The notes beneath the pieces are model-generated. The model made no database searches. It had not been told where the DNA came from and saw only the letters and a program-made list of their open reading frames with translations. From Panorpa germanica (taxonomy: Eukaryota > Arthropoda > Insecta > Mecoptera > Panorpidae), in the NCBI GenBank assembly GCA_963678705.1, contig OY783204.1, forward strand, positions 20,284,759 through 20,348,758: a DNA stretch of 64,000 nt, read 5' to 3'. The position numbers were made by a program, and so were the translations under genes. Shown here one piece after another: positions 23,938 through 56,423 of this stretch; positions within the stretch are counted from its first letter, which is position 1, and each line of letters starts with the position of its first letter.

Positions 23938-24424
23938 TGGAGAAATATGACTTTAAAAGATGAGTTCTCAAGGCCATAAAAGATTTCAAACGCTTTAAAT
24001 ATTTACCATCTAATGATCATTGGTATTTAACTTTAATGTGGTTTATAGAGTAACTACTCGTATGTTTAGAAACTGTTATTGAACAATGTTTGAAGCATTC
24101 ATCAAATATTATAGTTGGCTCAAAACTTTGTTAATATCGTGGAAAACAGAAAACATGAATATGCATTCCAACTCAACGACGTTCTTGGAGCTTAACAACA
24201 AATAACGATGGCAACAAGTGCTCACAGTTCGTGGAGGGGTAGGGTGGGGTGCAGAAATGAGGGGCAGTGCGGGGGCAGGGTATTACAACGCAAACTGTCG
24301 CGTCATCTCAAATGATAACGTGTAATTAGCAACAGCTTTAGCATCCGACGGAGTTAAAATACATTCACAATACGATTATGTGTAAAACACATAAGAAGAT
24401 GTTTCACAAATAATCTCTCACAAA
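23938..24424. other. no gene; G-rich patch
   Basis: Unannotated DNA. 24233-24285 is unusually G-rich, with several runs of three to five G (GGGGTAGGGTGGGG and GGGGGCAGGG), a possible G-quadruplex on the plus strand. Confidence 0.4.
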
Positions 24425-24620
24425 TGATCTCCGGACCATAGTTATATTTTCTGGGCTTGGTGGTTATCAAGTAAAAATAGATTATATTACATAATCATAA
24501 ATTTATCAGGCAGCGGATCAATTCACATATATGAGTCTGAGCTTGATAAAGCTCCAGTCAAGAAATCAATTCGATTTCCCTCAGATTTCGGATAGACATC
24601 ACCTATGAAAAAAAAAAGTC
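24425..24620 (+). mobile_element. SINE copy lacking most of its head
   Basis: CCGGACCATAGTTATATTTTC, then GGGCTTGGTGGTTATCAAG, a TTATCAGGCAGCGG block and a diverged tail running into A-rich sequence at 24608-24618. Same order as the SINE body. Confidence 0.6.
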
Positions 24621-24900
24621 AGAATCTTTTCATAAGAATATACTTTCTCTTTCCAACATCATACAATTAAATGGAGATAAAGTTGTTGTCTCTTTTGCGT
24701 TTAAAAATGTTTATTTTAGTAGAGATAAAATTCCACATTCATTTCACCAGAATATTACAGAAAAAGAAGCAAGATATATCTGTCTCTGTTACACTTTAAT
24801 GGTTTATTTGCAACTTCATTCAATACTGGTACGGTAGTGAGGCCAGGTGAAGTGATTTTGCAAGTTGTAGTTCATATTACTGGATTTGATTTTCTAATTT
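24621..24900 (-). repeat. internal fragment of a long family D element
   Basis: Reverse complement of much of 50740-51012 (shared GATATATCTGTCTCTGTTAC and CACTTTAATGGTTTATTTGC). Inverted-repeat ends are not visible here, so it is a truncated copy in the opposite orientation. Confidence 0.5.
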
Positions 24901-25474
24901 GTTCAAACTCATGTTCTATTTTCTGAAAATTATGGTACTGTCTGAAAGTAAATTATCTTTCCTTTGCTTAGGTTCCATGACAAAGTCAATTATACAGTCT
25001 TTGGCTATGGTTTAAGAGACACTGAACTTTTATCACACTTACAAGCAACAAAATACCGACTAAGCGCCTGATACATAGCAACACTATTTACACTTAGTTC
25101 TTACATAGAAAAATTGTGAATTTGTCAGATTTTTATAAAATATTCTATGAATGATGGCGTCCAACTTAATGGGGTTTGGGGGGGGTCGTTAAATTAATAT
25201 CCTTTTAATGGAAGTAACTTTGTTAGGTTATGAATATTCAAAAGTCAAAAGATTAACGGTTATTTTATTCACAGAATGCATTCGGATTTAACGACAAAAA
25301 TAATTCCAACATAAAATATCATCTTTATGGGAAATTATATAACTTGCGTCTTTGTTAAATGGTTTATTAAATCTCATTATAATTATTATTTTATATAAAA
25401 AATAAATATTGCAGTTTCATTTTATAAATAAATGTTGCTTGTAAGGTGGTTCACTAGTGAATATGATGTTAATA
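24901..25474. other. no gene recognised
   Basis: AT-rich DNA, no identifiable feature. Confidence 0.35.
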
Positions 25475-25800
25475 CAGAGTGCGGCAGCATAACTTAATTT
25501 TTTTTAAAAAGCGCGTCATTCTGTCGGTTGATATCGTAAAGGAGCGCTAGTGGTCTCGTTCGAGAGGCGGGACAATAAAATTATGTCCCGACACAGTTCA
25601 GTCGACATCATGCGTTGAAACAGTGAGGAGCGTGCGTTCGGCGTTGATGCCTACTTTTCGAGCGGATGTTCTGTTCTGTCCCGGACCGGAAATCAATTGT
25701 TACGTGAGTCATTACGTTCACACAAACTGCAAGTGCGACAAGACGAAGAACTGGAATCCCTCGGCTCATTAGAACACCTGAGAGCATTGAGGCAGTAAGA
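25475..25800 (+). pseudogene. DUF4817-type transposase, internally deleted
   Basis: A conserved leader (CGTTCGAGAGGCGGGACAAT at 25559) precedes SEERAFGVDAYFSSGCSV, the start of the DUF4817 helix-turn-helix domain. The frame then runs about 38 more codons (including RESLRSHKLQVRQ) to a stop at 25798. Those codons may be distal sequence of the same protein joined by deletion. The opposite-strand relative is at 19845-20045. Confidence 0.5.
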
Positions 25801-25869
25801 GCTTCAATGTTGCGATCGCCACTGGCATTTTTATGAACTATATAACAACGGCGGGATTTTTAATTCAGT

Positions 25870-26483
25870 AATGGGCTTGTGTACTCATTTTTTAGGGGTC
25901 ACTTTTTAATTGTTGATTGAAATTGATGTTAATAAATGTGTATTGGCGTGTCTATTTTATTAAATATCTAAATGTTGACGGAGATATAGTAATTAAAAAT
26001 TTGAGTTGTAATTTTAGCGCTAGAGATGGTCGACCATTTGTATGACGTGAAATACATTTTATACGTCAGTTATTTGTTCATTAGGTCAGTGCTGTGGTAA
26101 TGTTTTGTAGCGGTTGGTAGCCGAAATAATCAGTAATCAATAATCAAGCCTGTTACGGCAGACATAATATTGGAATTTTATTGTTCCTCGAAATAGCTGT
26201 AAATAATATTTGATATTTTGATATATAAATACATATGGCAGAGATTTATGAGCTGTAAGGTTGGTAACCTTACACAAGGATTGTGATGTCACATGCACTT
26301 GGAATGTGTACAACGTTGAATCCCTTTAATAATTAAAGAGACAAATTGACTTTTTTAATTGTTAATATCTCCTAACATATAAGGAGTTATTTAAAAATAA
26401 TTGGACATTTGAGGTTCTAGTAACCCACTTTATCAATATATAGTACACTTTTATAGAAATTAAGACATAGGATACAAACCCTT
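25870..26483 (+). mobile_element. family A MITE, copy A3
   Basis: Starts AATGGGCTTGTGTACTC after TA and ends in an eroded right repeat (GATACAAACCCTTT). The internal landmarks of the family are present in order. It lies about 300 bp downstream of the ankyrin-repeat gene. Confidence 0.85.
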
Positions 26484-26767
26484 TCCAAAATATATTTTTT
26501 TTAAATAAAAAACATCATTAAATTAAATATTTTATATTATTTTATTTGATATAAATATATTTACATATTTAGACTTAGTTCGAGAGTATATTAACAACTA
26601 ATATTAATTAACAATAAGATGTTTGCAGAAGATGATGGCTTATAAACTGTATCCCAGACTCTCAATGTTTTAACGGCTCTTTATATAATTAAATTAAAAC
26701 GGTTTAGGCTCTACTTTTTTTAAATCCTTACTTAAAGTGCAATGTTGCTAATGTATTATAATGAAAT

Positions 26768-26773
26768 TTTATT
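26768..26773 (-). terminator. polyadenylation signal of the ankyrin-repeat gene
   Basis: AATAAA on the minus strand, 36 bases after the stop codon at 26809-26811. It is the nearest canonical signal. Confidence 0.5.
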
Positions 26774-26808
26774 GCATATTCTGACAACAAGTACTTAATC
26801 GTCTTATA

Positions 26809-29343
26809 TCACAAAAATGGAGTAAAGAAAGTCCGCATATAACCATCTGTGTCATAATCCAGTGGAGTTTTATATTCATGACATTTTATATTTAAATCTG
26901 CACCAGCTGCTACCAACCATCTAGCACTCTCAAAGCTTTCAGTTTCCACCGCTAGGTGCAGAGCTGTCAATCCCTTTTCATCCCGAGCATTTACATCAGC
27001 GCCATATTGAATTAACAATTTAACCGCTTCAACATTATCAGCTGCTAAAATAATCGGCGTTCTTCCTTGGTCGTTACAGGCAATTTCAAGGTCTGCCCCT
27101 TTCTCAAGAACATACCTTAGAACCTTTACATTTCTTATTTTTACCAGACGATGCACAGCAGTAAAACTTTGACCATCTACAAGATTTAAATCAGGATTTC
27201 CACACTCGAAAAGCTTTTCAACGACTTCTAAAGGCATGTCTCTTACAGAGCAAGCAACCATGAACGTGGAATATCCCCATTCGTTACATCCGGAATATTC
27301 AAAAAGTTTTTTAAATTTTTCTTCTGTAAAAATTTCAGGATATGTTTGGAGAAAACCGTTTGGATGACACAAAATTGAATGTAGAATATTTACCTTATTG
27401 TTATTAATCAATGAGTAGTCTATATCAAATTGTAGATGATTCCTGAATTCTTTGGTCTCCCAGTTACTGGAATCTACTCTTGTTAAATATGGAGTGTTAC
27501 CTTTCTTGTCCAATGCCATGAGGTTTGCTCCGTTCGCAACTAAAGCGTTAATGATCTTCTCATCTTTAGCAAAATGTAACGCAGTTTGCCCCTCATGATT
27601 CGCTACTGTAATATCAGCACCAGCTTTTACCAGATCATCAAATATTTCCCAACTGGAAGACTTAGCAGCCAACATTAATAATGAGTTACCACTTTCATTC
27701 GTCATTTCGATATCCGTTTCAGAACTAAAGAATAGTTTGAAGATTTCGTAATTGCCAAACTTAATTGCACTTTGTATGGGTTTGTCCCCTTTTTCGTTAA
27801 CTAGTTCAGCATCACCACCATTTTCCAATAACAACTTCACGAGGTCGTATTTTCCATACCTAGCTGCATAAGTCAAAGGAGTTCGATTTAAGTGGCCAAC
27901 AGAATTAGGATTAGCACCAAGCTTTAGAAGATATTCAACAATATTAAAAGATGTCGCTAAATTAATCGGTTTGTCACGTACGGAGTTTTCAGCTTTTAGA
28001 AAGTAAGTTGTAGATTCGCTTCCTAAGTGATTAACTACTAATTGCACCATTGCTAGCTCATCCGACATTGCTGCAACGTGTAGGGAATTATCTCCATTAA
28101 AACATTCCTTTAAATCCATTCCCACATCCAACAATAACTTAATCTTTTCAGTAGATCCCGATGAAATACATTTAAACAACATTTTCAAAATCCAATCTTC
28201 TTCTTCACTTCTAAGTATTTCTCTAGGACAACGTTTGACTAGTTCTTGGAAGATCTCATAATCGCCGTACTGTGTTCCAACTATTAAAGCATTGGTAAAG
28301 AATTCTTCGTCGAGGCAATCGATGCTGTAATCTTTCGTTACATCCATTCCTTTCTTTAATAAAAGTTTAACCAGTTCCAAACTGTTGGCAACAATGGCGT
28401 AATCTAAATAACTGGAACCAAACGTTGATAGATTTGTTCCAATTTCCAAATCGGGGTCGTACTTATTTATTAAGTCGATTGCTATATCAGTACATTTAGA
28501 TTCTATCAAGAGTTGCAGCACTGTTATAAGAAAGTAACTATCATATTTCATTTTCAGTATATTTTTGACAACAACTGCTTTGTTCTTATCAGTACTTTCT
28601 TTTAATTCCATATCTACTATCAAATTGAAAACTAAATGAAAAATATCTGCGTGGCCACTTCGAGCAGCGGATTGTATTAATAATAACCTATCTTTTTCAT
28701 TTAGCTTATCCAATGTAAAATACTTTAAATATAGCTCTACGATTTGTACAAGTCCTTTGGAAATTGCTTCATGGAATCCCCTGTTTCCATAATCTGGAAC
28801 TCTTCGAATATTCCTCGCTCCCAGTTGTAACAACTTACGAACAATTTCGGCCTTCCCAAATTCAACGGATAAATCTAACAACGTATCACCTTCTAAATTT
28901 CTCGCATTAACATCTAACAAACCATTTTTATTTAGTTTATTAAGAAAATTCAGATGCAATTTATTTGAAATATATATGTTTTTAATTTCATTGCTTCTTT
29001 CACTAGTTTTTAAATAAACTTTAACATGTGTACCAACATTAACCGATTTATCGAGGTTTAAAACCCAGTTAATCTCGTCTTCATCAATTGCTAAATATAT
29101 CAGTCCACTGTAGTTTTTCTCAATCAGCGAAAGATCTTTTTCGTATTGATTTAATAGTTCTTTGATTACTTCTTCATGGCGGTTGGATAACGCGATAGCC
29201 AAAGCACAGTTATTGTTTTCATCTGGTTTATAAATATTTATCCCTGCTTCTATTAATGATTTGATTTGACCAACATTTCCGGTTTGTGCAGCAATGAATA
29301 ATTCAACGCTCCCCAACTTTTTGTCAGATGTTATTTCTGCCAT
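26809..29343 (-). CDS. ankyrin-repeat protein, 844 residues, uninterrupted coding exon
   Basis: The protein consists almost wholly of ankyrin-type helix-turn-helix repeats; I count roughly 18 recognisable units from near the N-terminus to the end. The best conserved are in the last 400 residues: TPLTYAARYGKYDLVKLLLE, GQTALHFAKDEKIINALVAN, GRTPIILAADNVEAVKLLIQ and GLTALHLAVETESFESARWL. No signal peptide, transmembrane segment or enzymatic domain is visible, so a cytoplasmic binding or scaffold role is the safest inference. The frame extends upstream to 29376, but a good acceptor (CTTTTTTCCAG|AGAACA) lies at 29354, so I place the start at ATG 29343 (MAEITSDKKLGSVELF, context AAAATGG). A leader exon probably ends at 29858. 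The gene has no coding introns and sits between a MITE and a Helitron. Whether it is ancestral, a retrocopy or acquired cannot be told from the sequence; base composition matches its surroundings. Confidence 0.85.
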   Translation of the reverse strand: MAEITSDKKLGSVELFIAAQTGNVGQIKSLIEAGINIYKPDENNNCALAIALSNRHEEVIKELLNQYEKDLSLIEKNYSGLIYLAIDEDEINWVLNLDKSVNVGTHVKVYLKTSERSNEIKNIYISNKLHLNFLNKLNKNGLLDVNARNLEGDTLLDLSVEFGKAEIVRKLLQLGARNIRRVPDYGNRGFHEAISKGLVQIVELYLKYFTLDKLNEKDRLLLIQSAARSGHADIFHLVFNLIVDMELKESTDKNKAVVVKNILKMKYDSYFLITVLQLLIESKCTDIAIDLINKYDPDLEIGTNLSTFGSSYLDYAIVANSLELVKLLLKKGMDVTKDYSIDCLDEEFFTNALIVGTQYGDYEIFQELVKRCPREILRSEEEDWILKMLFKCISSGSTEKIKLLLDVGMDLKECFNGDNSLHVAAMSDELAMVQLVVNHLGSESTTYFLKAENSVRDKPINLATSFNIVEYLLKLGANPNSVGHLNRTPLTYAARYGKYDLVKLLLENGGDAELVNEKGDKPIQSAIKFGNYEIFKLFFSSETDIEMTNESGNSLLMLAAKSSSWEIFDDLVKAGADITVANHEGQTALHFAKDEKIINALVANGANLMALDKKGNTPYLTRVDSSNWETKEFRNHLQFDIDYSLINNNKVNILHSILCHPNGFLQTYPEIFTEEKFKKLFEYSGCNEWGYSTFMVACSVRDMPLEVVEKLFECGNPDLNLVDGQSFTAVHRLVKIRNVKVLRYVLEKGADLEIACNDQGRTPIILAADNVEAVKLLIQYGADVNARDEKGLTALHLAVETESFESARWLVAAGADLNIKCHEYKTPLDYDTDGYMRTFFTPFL

Positions 29344-29857
29344 TTTATGTTCTCTGGAAAAAAGTAAGTATATCATGACATTATTATAAGCCAGTATTTA
29401 TACTAAATTTGACTAGATATTGGCAAAGTATAGTTTAGCTAATACTTCCTAATTCAATCTTAATTTACTGCTTATTCTTAAACAGGCTTCTACTTCTACA
29501 CCAACATTAGTAGATTTATCCAAGGTTACAACCAAACCTGTTTCCTATTTATCATGATCAAAATTAATTAAATAGAATCACTAAATAAAACAATTCTATT
29601 GGTGTAGTTATACACTTGCTTATTAACTAGATAATATGATACAAGTACAGGTATTATTCAAGCAGGTGTAATAAAAAGGTTCGAATCTTTGCTTAATGTC
29701 AAAACATGTTTAAAAATATTGAATTATACGGATAATAAAAAGTGTTAAGTATTTAGCAACTTATCTGTAATAACTATAACTAACCAATAGTTACAAGTAA
29801 AAGCATTCCGTTAAAGAAAACTCCTTATTTTATTTTAAAATATATACGACTACTTAC

Positions 29858-29920
29858 ATTTTATTTCCGGTAACACAACAGTCAGAGTTTCGCGTAACAA
29901 GACAACTATTTTGCTTACCG
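29858..29920 (-). other. probable 5' UTR exon of the ankyrin-repeat gene
   Basis: A donor AAAT|GTAAGTAG lies at 29858/29857 on the minus strand, 504 bp before the acceptor at 29354. The sequence just upstream (29860-29950) is CpG-richer than its surroundings, with a TATAATA about 80 bp from the donor. The upper limit of the exon is a guess. Confidence 0.4.
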
Positions 29921-30175
29921 GCATTCCTGACGTTATTATAAATGTGATTGCGTAATACTTTGAAATTAATTTTATCGAAGCATTATATGACACATCGATC
30001 ATTAATCCAACTATATAGTTGTATCCAGTTCAATCAATGTTATTTTTAATAATTTGAATTATTATTTTTTAATTCTAAATAATAAAAAAGCTGGTTAGTT
30101 CAAATAAACTTTTTTACTTCTAGCCTAAATCTTATCATGTGTATTAAATATATATACATACTGTATATACATATA

Positions 30176-31676
30176 TCTACTATATAAAAATAAGTCGGGT
30201 TTTCCTTCCTGACGTTATAACTCCAGAACGCATGAACCGATTTTCACGGTTTTGCATTCGTTGGAAAGGTCTCGGGCTCCGTGAGGTTTATAGCAAAGAA
30301 AATTCAGGAATTCAGGAAAAATTTCAACAGAAAAGCGGGAAAATCTTTTATTACATACAGCGCCATCTCTGATACATAGCATAGATACAAACCAATATTT
30401 TAATAGATGGCGCCGGTGCGTGATACATTGTTTGACAGCTACTCATTGTTCTCTGCTCAGTTAATTTCATGTGATGATGATATTGTTGGCAGGCGATTTC
30501 AGGCAGACGTTGCCAGTAATTCCCCGTGGAACGCCTGCAGATGAATTGAATGCTTGCCTGAAGGCATCACCTTTATGAAATAACGTAAAAACATTATCGC
30601 TAACCACTAATATGAGAGTTCAACTTCAAAATGATCAAAGTGCTGCACAATTTTCCAAACAATTGTTAGCTGTTGGAAATTGAAAAGTCCCAGTTGATGC
30701 GACATCTGGATTAATTACTCTTACCAACGACTTTTGCCGATTTGTAGACTCTCAATTAGCTCTTATTGAAAATGTTTTCCCAAACATTAGTGAGAATTAT
30801 CAGAAATATGCTTGGTTAAGTCAACGAGCAATTCTTGCCGCAAAGAATAATGATGTACACGCACTGAATTTCACAATTCCATCAAAAATTGCTGGCGATT
30901 TGGTGACATACAAATCCGTTGATTCCATAACAAATCCCGATGATGTAGTAAATTATCCAACGGAGTTTTTGAACTCTCTGGAGTTACCAGGATTTCCACC
31001 ACATAACTTGCAACTCAAAGTTGGTACAGTTATTATGATATTGCGTGATTTGAATCCACCGCGACTTTGCAACGGTACTCGACTTTCGATAAAAAGACTT
31101 ATGCCGAATTTGATTGAGGCAACCATTATTAACGGAAAGTACGCAGGTGAAAATGTATGTATTCCTCGAATACCAATGATTCCGACTGATCTTCCGTTTG
31201 ACTTCAAACGATTGGAATTTCCAGTTCGCCTTGCGTTCGCAATGACAATTAACAAGTCGCAAGGCCAATCGCTTAGTGTTTGCATGATAAATTTAAAAAA
31301 TCATTGTTTTTCACATGAGCAGTTATACGTTGCGTGTTTACGAGTTGGGAAACCATCCGCTTTGTTTGAGTTTACGTCAGACCAAAAAACAAAAAATGTG
31401 GTTAACCAAAGAGCACTTTAATGAAACGGATAATTTGCGGACACGTATAACGCTTCGATTCAGTATTTACTATGGATTCACTTTCATTTACTTAGAGAAG
31501 TTCAACTAAATAACACTAATCGATATGAATTCATTACTGTTGTGAAATGAAATAAAATTTTTCCTTTTCAAATATAAAACAAAAAAAAAATTTTTCTTCA
31601 TCTTTTAATCACCAAACGAAATGTTACATAAAACGAAGCCATCTGATGGCGAAACGGAGTTCGCCGGGTTTGCTAG
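30176..31676 (+). mobile_element. Helitron, decayed, 1.5 kb
   Basis: Starts with TC after A (TCTACTATATAAAAATAAGT) and continues with the conserved leader AACTCCAGAACGCATGAACC. It ends with the stem-loop GGCGAA-ACGGAG-TTCGCC, then GGGTTTG and CTAG at 31673-31676 followed by T. Insertion between A and T with no target duplication, the 3' hairpin and CTAG are the defining marks of Helitrons. It carries the C-terminal part of the helicase; the Rep endonuclease and most of the helicase are deleted. Confidence 0.85.
30480..31421 (+). pseudogene. Helitron helicase C-terminal remnant
   Basis: One continuous frame of 314 codons interrupted by only two TGA codons (near 30576 and 30682). It begins in the Pif1-like helicase core with AGDFRQTLPVIPRGTPADE and continues NMRVQLQND, ITNPDDVVNYPTEFLN and PPHNLQLKVGTVIMILRDLN. 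It then has the terminal helicase block FAMTINKSQGQSL and ends LYVACLRVGKPSALF. Both stops are single-base changes from the expected Trp and Gly codons, so the copy decayed recently. The intact part after the second stop (30900-31421) is 173 codons. Confidence 0.85.
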
Positions 31677-34190
31677 TATGTATATATAAAAGCTTTTATT
31701 TGAGTTATGGCTATCGCATTAAATACTTCACTTAACTTCTTAAGTGCTAGAATAATGTTAGCATTTCCAGTTCACTTAAGCTTTTGACCTTCCCTTACTG
31801 CTCTCATAACCTTTCCCTGCGATATACATTTTATGGTTTATGTATTTATCTTTCCATGCTTAAAACCATGAACGATACATTAAATTCGAATCACATATTA
31901 CGACTAAAACAATAAATATGTTCGATGGTTTTAATACGGTTTTTAGTATGTAGAAGCCGTGGCTATAAACGCAAAAATAAAATATTTCAAAAGTTCATAA
32001 AGAGTAATATTGTTTGCCTAGTATAATATATGTAGGCGGTATAAATCAGAAGATAAAAAATAAACTAAAATAAGTCACTCTAAATTAAAAATTAGATTCT
32101 TAAACTAGAGAATTAATATTAGATTTATATATAAGGTGACATAAGTTATTATTCAGATGCTCTAAGCTATCAAGTAAACAATTTCTTGAATAGAGGCACC
32201 ACAAATAATTTTGTACAGTGTTTTTAATTGTGTTCAACATTAATTTGTAAATAAATCATAACTTCAGTTCTGTTTTATTAATGAAAACTGTATTTTTACA
32301 ATATTCCAAAAAAGAATATATAAAATACAATGAATATTACATTTGTATAGCAAAAATTAAAACATACAACATGGAACTTACAAATAATATAATATACATT
32401 TACGATCATGACCATGGAGCCTCTAGACTCTTGATACAAATTACCTTATCATTTATTTATTTTACGTCAATTTTTCTCGAAAACTACAAATCATATCCAT
32501 TCTTCCTTATTAATATAAAATTATTATATAGCTCATAAATATATTAAAGCTTTTACAAATATATTTATAATACTTTGGTAAATCAGTTTCCTCATATTCT
32601 AATCTTTCAAATCTTACGACCACTCAAAACAAATTACGTTCATAATATAGGATCTACAATTTAATTATTCGAGTATGTATGAATATATTATAGGTCACGT
32701 TTGCTTTCTATGAGGGAAGACTGCTTTGTGAGTTATTTTAAACTTTGATTAAATAATTTAAAGATATATATATATATATTTCTATAGGAAAAACAATCAA
32801 CTGAGATAATATGTAGGTAGTAGAAAAGGACGGGAACCATTATTAGTATTGCCAGAATTTATCATTTTGAAGATACTATGATATTGTTAATTAAATATTT
32901 AATTATAATACATTATAATAAACCAAAAAGAAAGACAACGAGAGACATCCTCAGATCTGTATTTTAATAACATAAATTATCAAACTATTCTTGGACTGTT
33001 ACCTGTTCTTAAATTCTATAAAAATGTAAAACTATATATTGATATAAGTATGCAAATATGCAGATAAAGTAGACTCGCAATTACTTTTTAATGTCACAAT
33101 ATTGTATCAGATATTAGCAGTTAAAAGAATGCTTTAGAAGTGTGCGGTGGTTGAAATAGAACTGACATTACTGAGTAATGAATATCTCAAAAAAATATTA
33201 ATGACGTTTCCGATTTATAAAAGTATTGACTTCGTTTTGCATTTCTTGTTGATGTACCGGCACACAGGACGTTATGTTACCTCTGTTATGTTATCACATG
33301 ATAACATTCAAAAGACAACAGTCATTTTGCAATACAATACAAAAATTACTTTACTACTTTAAAGTTAAGAAAAAAACATGACGAATCCACAGATGTTTGT
33401 TAATATTTTATTTTTATTCCGAGATGAAACGTAAAATAACGTCTTTACTAAAAACACTTGCAAGAATACATCTTCAATAAGAAAGAATAAACAACAAATC
33501 TCTTTGATATACAATAAGAACTCTGGTGTGTACGAATCAATATATTTTGATTATGCGTCAATGAAGTTTCTACTGAAAATACATTGAGCTTGCAATTAAC
33601 ATTCATTAACACTGTGTGCATTTGGTGAATACCCAGCTATAGATATTATGAAATTGTTAAACAACGTTGGCAAATAAGTAGCATAATTTTACCAAGAGAA
33701 CACAATATATGGAAAAATTATGAAAAATACAATACAAAATATATCCCCAAAGTAAATATGCAACCCACGTGTTATCAGACATAATACAGCAATGCGCTTG
33801 CCTTTAAAAATTTCGGAATTAACTGATACAGATATTTATGTTTTGAAATTGAATTAATACAAGAACACTAGGTTTGATGTCATATTGTGTTCTGTAGTAT
33901 ACACAGCTTCCTATGGTAAATATCAGTGGCATTGAATATTTTATATTTATTACATAATCTTATTTTGTTGTTGAACAACTGCATAATATCTAAAACTGAA
34001 ATTCCTTTCGTTTAACAATTTAAATTTCATGTTAATAATTATTAATACATACTGTAATATTGTAAATAGTTAAAATATATTGTACAAGTCATATGACAGA
34101 ATGAAAGTCAACTTTATAAATATATAGGTTAGAATTTAAGACTAAGGAAACTATATACACATTTCGTCGCTTAACTTAATTTAATAAAAC
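31677..34190. other. no gene recognised
   Basis: 2.5 kb of very AT-rich DNA beyond the NKAIN 3' end. The short open frames (32281-32538, 33147-33362) have no recognisable features. A TA dinucleotide run lies near 32768. Confidence 0.4.
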
Positions 34191-34443
34191 GATATTTCTG
34201 TGTTCCTCTAAAGTTTGGTTCAACAATTTATTACTGTTTAGTGAAATTCTTCAAGTTTACAGCCCTAAAAATCAAGAGCAAGTTTGCGTAACAACTAATG
34301 AGCTTCTTTGTTCATTTTTAACCAACATTTTTATAAAACTAATTACTGTATTATTTAAACTAATGTCCTTATAAACTATATTGAATATCACAACCATGTG
34401 ACATCAATTGATATTGTCCTTGCACACAACAGGATACTTATAT

Positions 34444-54838
<20,395 letters not shown>

Positions 54839-56423
54839 GACATTATTGTTTTTAATATAATATTAATTACACTACACCTGAACTAAATCACATTCTTTGT
54901 TTGTTATTTAATTACATTTTGTATATTTCATACATTTATTCAGTCATTATTAGTTAAAAACTATTTATTAATCACATACATTTAGATTATTTATTATAAT
55001 TTTCTATGTAACTAACTCAACAGCACTTCAAATACCGAATACTACTAAAACGACTGGAACTACTTGTTCGTTTCTTTTGTATGATATTAAATAGTAAACA
55101 CGCACACCAATGCAGCAACGTATACAACGTTGGTGAGGGGAAGCGGAGGTGCGGTATTATCTTTACAAGTGCATGGTCAGGAGGGAGGTAGCAGTGGTTC
55201 TCAAAAATTATTTTGTTTCATTTTGAAATAATAATAATGTTTTGGAAGCGCTGACGAATCTGACAATGAGTGATTGCATAATTGAAATTTAACCTAAAAA
55301 ATTAGGTTTTCAATTCTAGTTTTGTCAAAGACCGACAACAGTTAAGTAATTAAACATGTTACAAAAGATAATTAGCTTACTTAACCTACAGTTATGTTAG
55401 ACTAGAACAAATACGAGAACTTAGTTTAACCTCAGTTAAATGAGAATTGAAAAAAACGCCCATAGAGTACCACTTATTCAGAGATAATCAGAGGCGTAGA
55501 GAGAAATCGCCAAGCAAAGTGTGAAGAAAATTTAGATTCTTTTCTTTCCAGTGTGTAATTTTTTATTCTGTTCAGAGTCTTCACAATTGTAAATTTGTAA
55601 AATCTTTAAGTGACTTTTAAGATTGTTTATATATTTTAAACCGATTCCTTCAGTGTAAGTATGCCTAGTATACATTTGTTATAGATATATAGATTTGAAA
55701 TTTAAAAATGTATACTTTATCACCTGATCGAAGTAGCACCCACCCTGTTTTGTTCTCACCGTTAATTCAATTCTATACAGTGTATAATCTTTATCTCATT
55801 TATATCTAGTGACAATTTATTTATTGCTTCTATTGTCTCACATTGCACTTGCATGTTTAGATGATTATGTATTCAAGTAAACGGATAATTCACATTTCAA
55901 AAATAAACTTACTTTTATAGAAACTACTAAACTTATATTATAGAAATATCGTTTTAGGAAATTAGTATTAGAAATCATCTTATTATGCTAATAATTGCAT
56001 ACAATAAATTAAACAGAAATACAACGGTCTCACTAAAATACGGTAGTTGAAGTTTTAAACTTCTAAACATCTCTCATTAGGATTTAGATTATTCTTGTAA
56101 TAAAACTTAAAGAGAAGTCTATTATAGTTATTTAATGTTGTCGTTGAGAACCACTGTTATATCGTATATGAAGAAAAGAGAGAGGTAATTAATGAAGGAG
56201 ACAAAATAGTTGACGATGAAGTCTAATGAAGTTCATTGACCAAAAGTATGAATCGATATGCCGAGACTGTGCAACTGTATGTGTAAGACTTGTTGCGTTA
56301 TTCAGGCGCTTATTAAATATTTTCTTTATTTGCAAAATATCAAAATTCTATTTAAAATGAAATAATGAATAATAACAACTAAATAGTTCCACTTATGGCA
56401 ATTATACTACTTTCTAATTATAC
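54839..56423. other. NKAIN upstream region; no other gene
   Basis: Should contain the NKAIN 5' UTR and promoter (minus strand). A less AT-rich patch at 55080-55215 is the best promoter candidate by composition, but I see no clear TATA box or initiator and cannot place the transcription start. Confidence 0.3.

Noticed and set aside
26809..29343. Bacterial origin of the ankyrin-repeat gene asserted outright
   Set aside because: Ankyrin repeats are common in animals; composition fits the host, and a leader intron and AATAAA are present. Kept only as one option.
29344..29376. Upstream start for the ankyrin-repeat protein at 29376
   Set aside because: A strong splice acceptor at 29354 lies inside that extension, and the ATG at 29343 has a better context.
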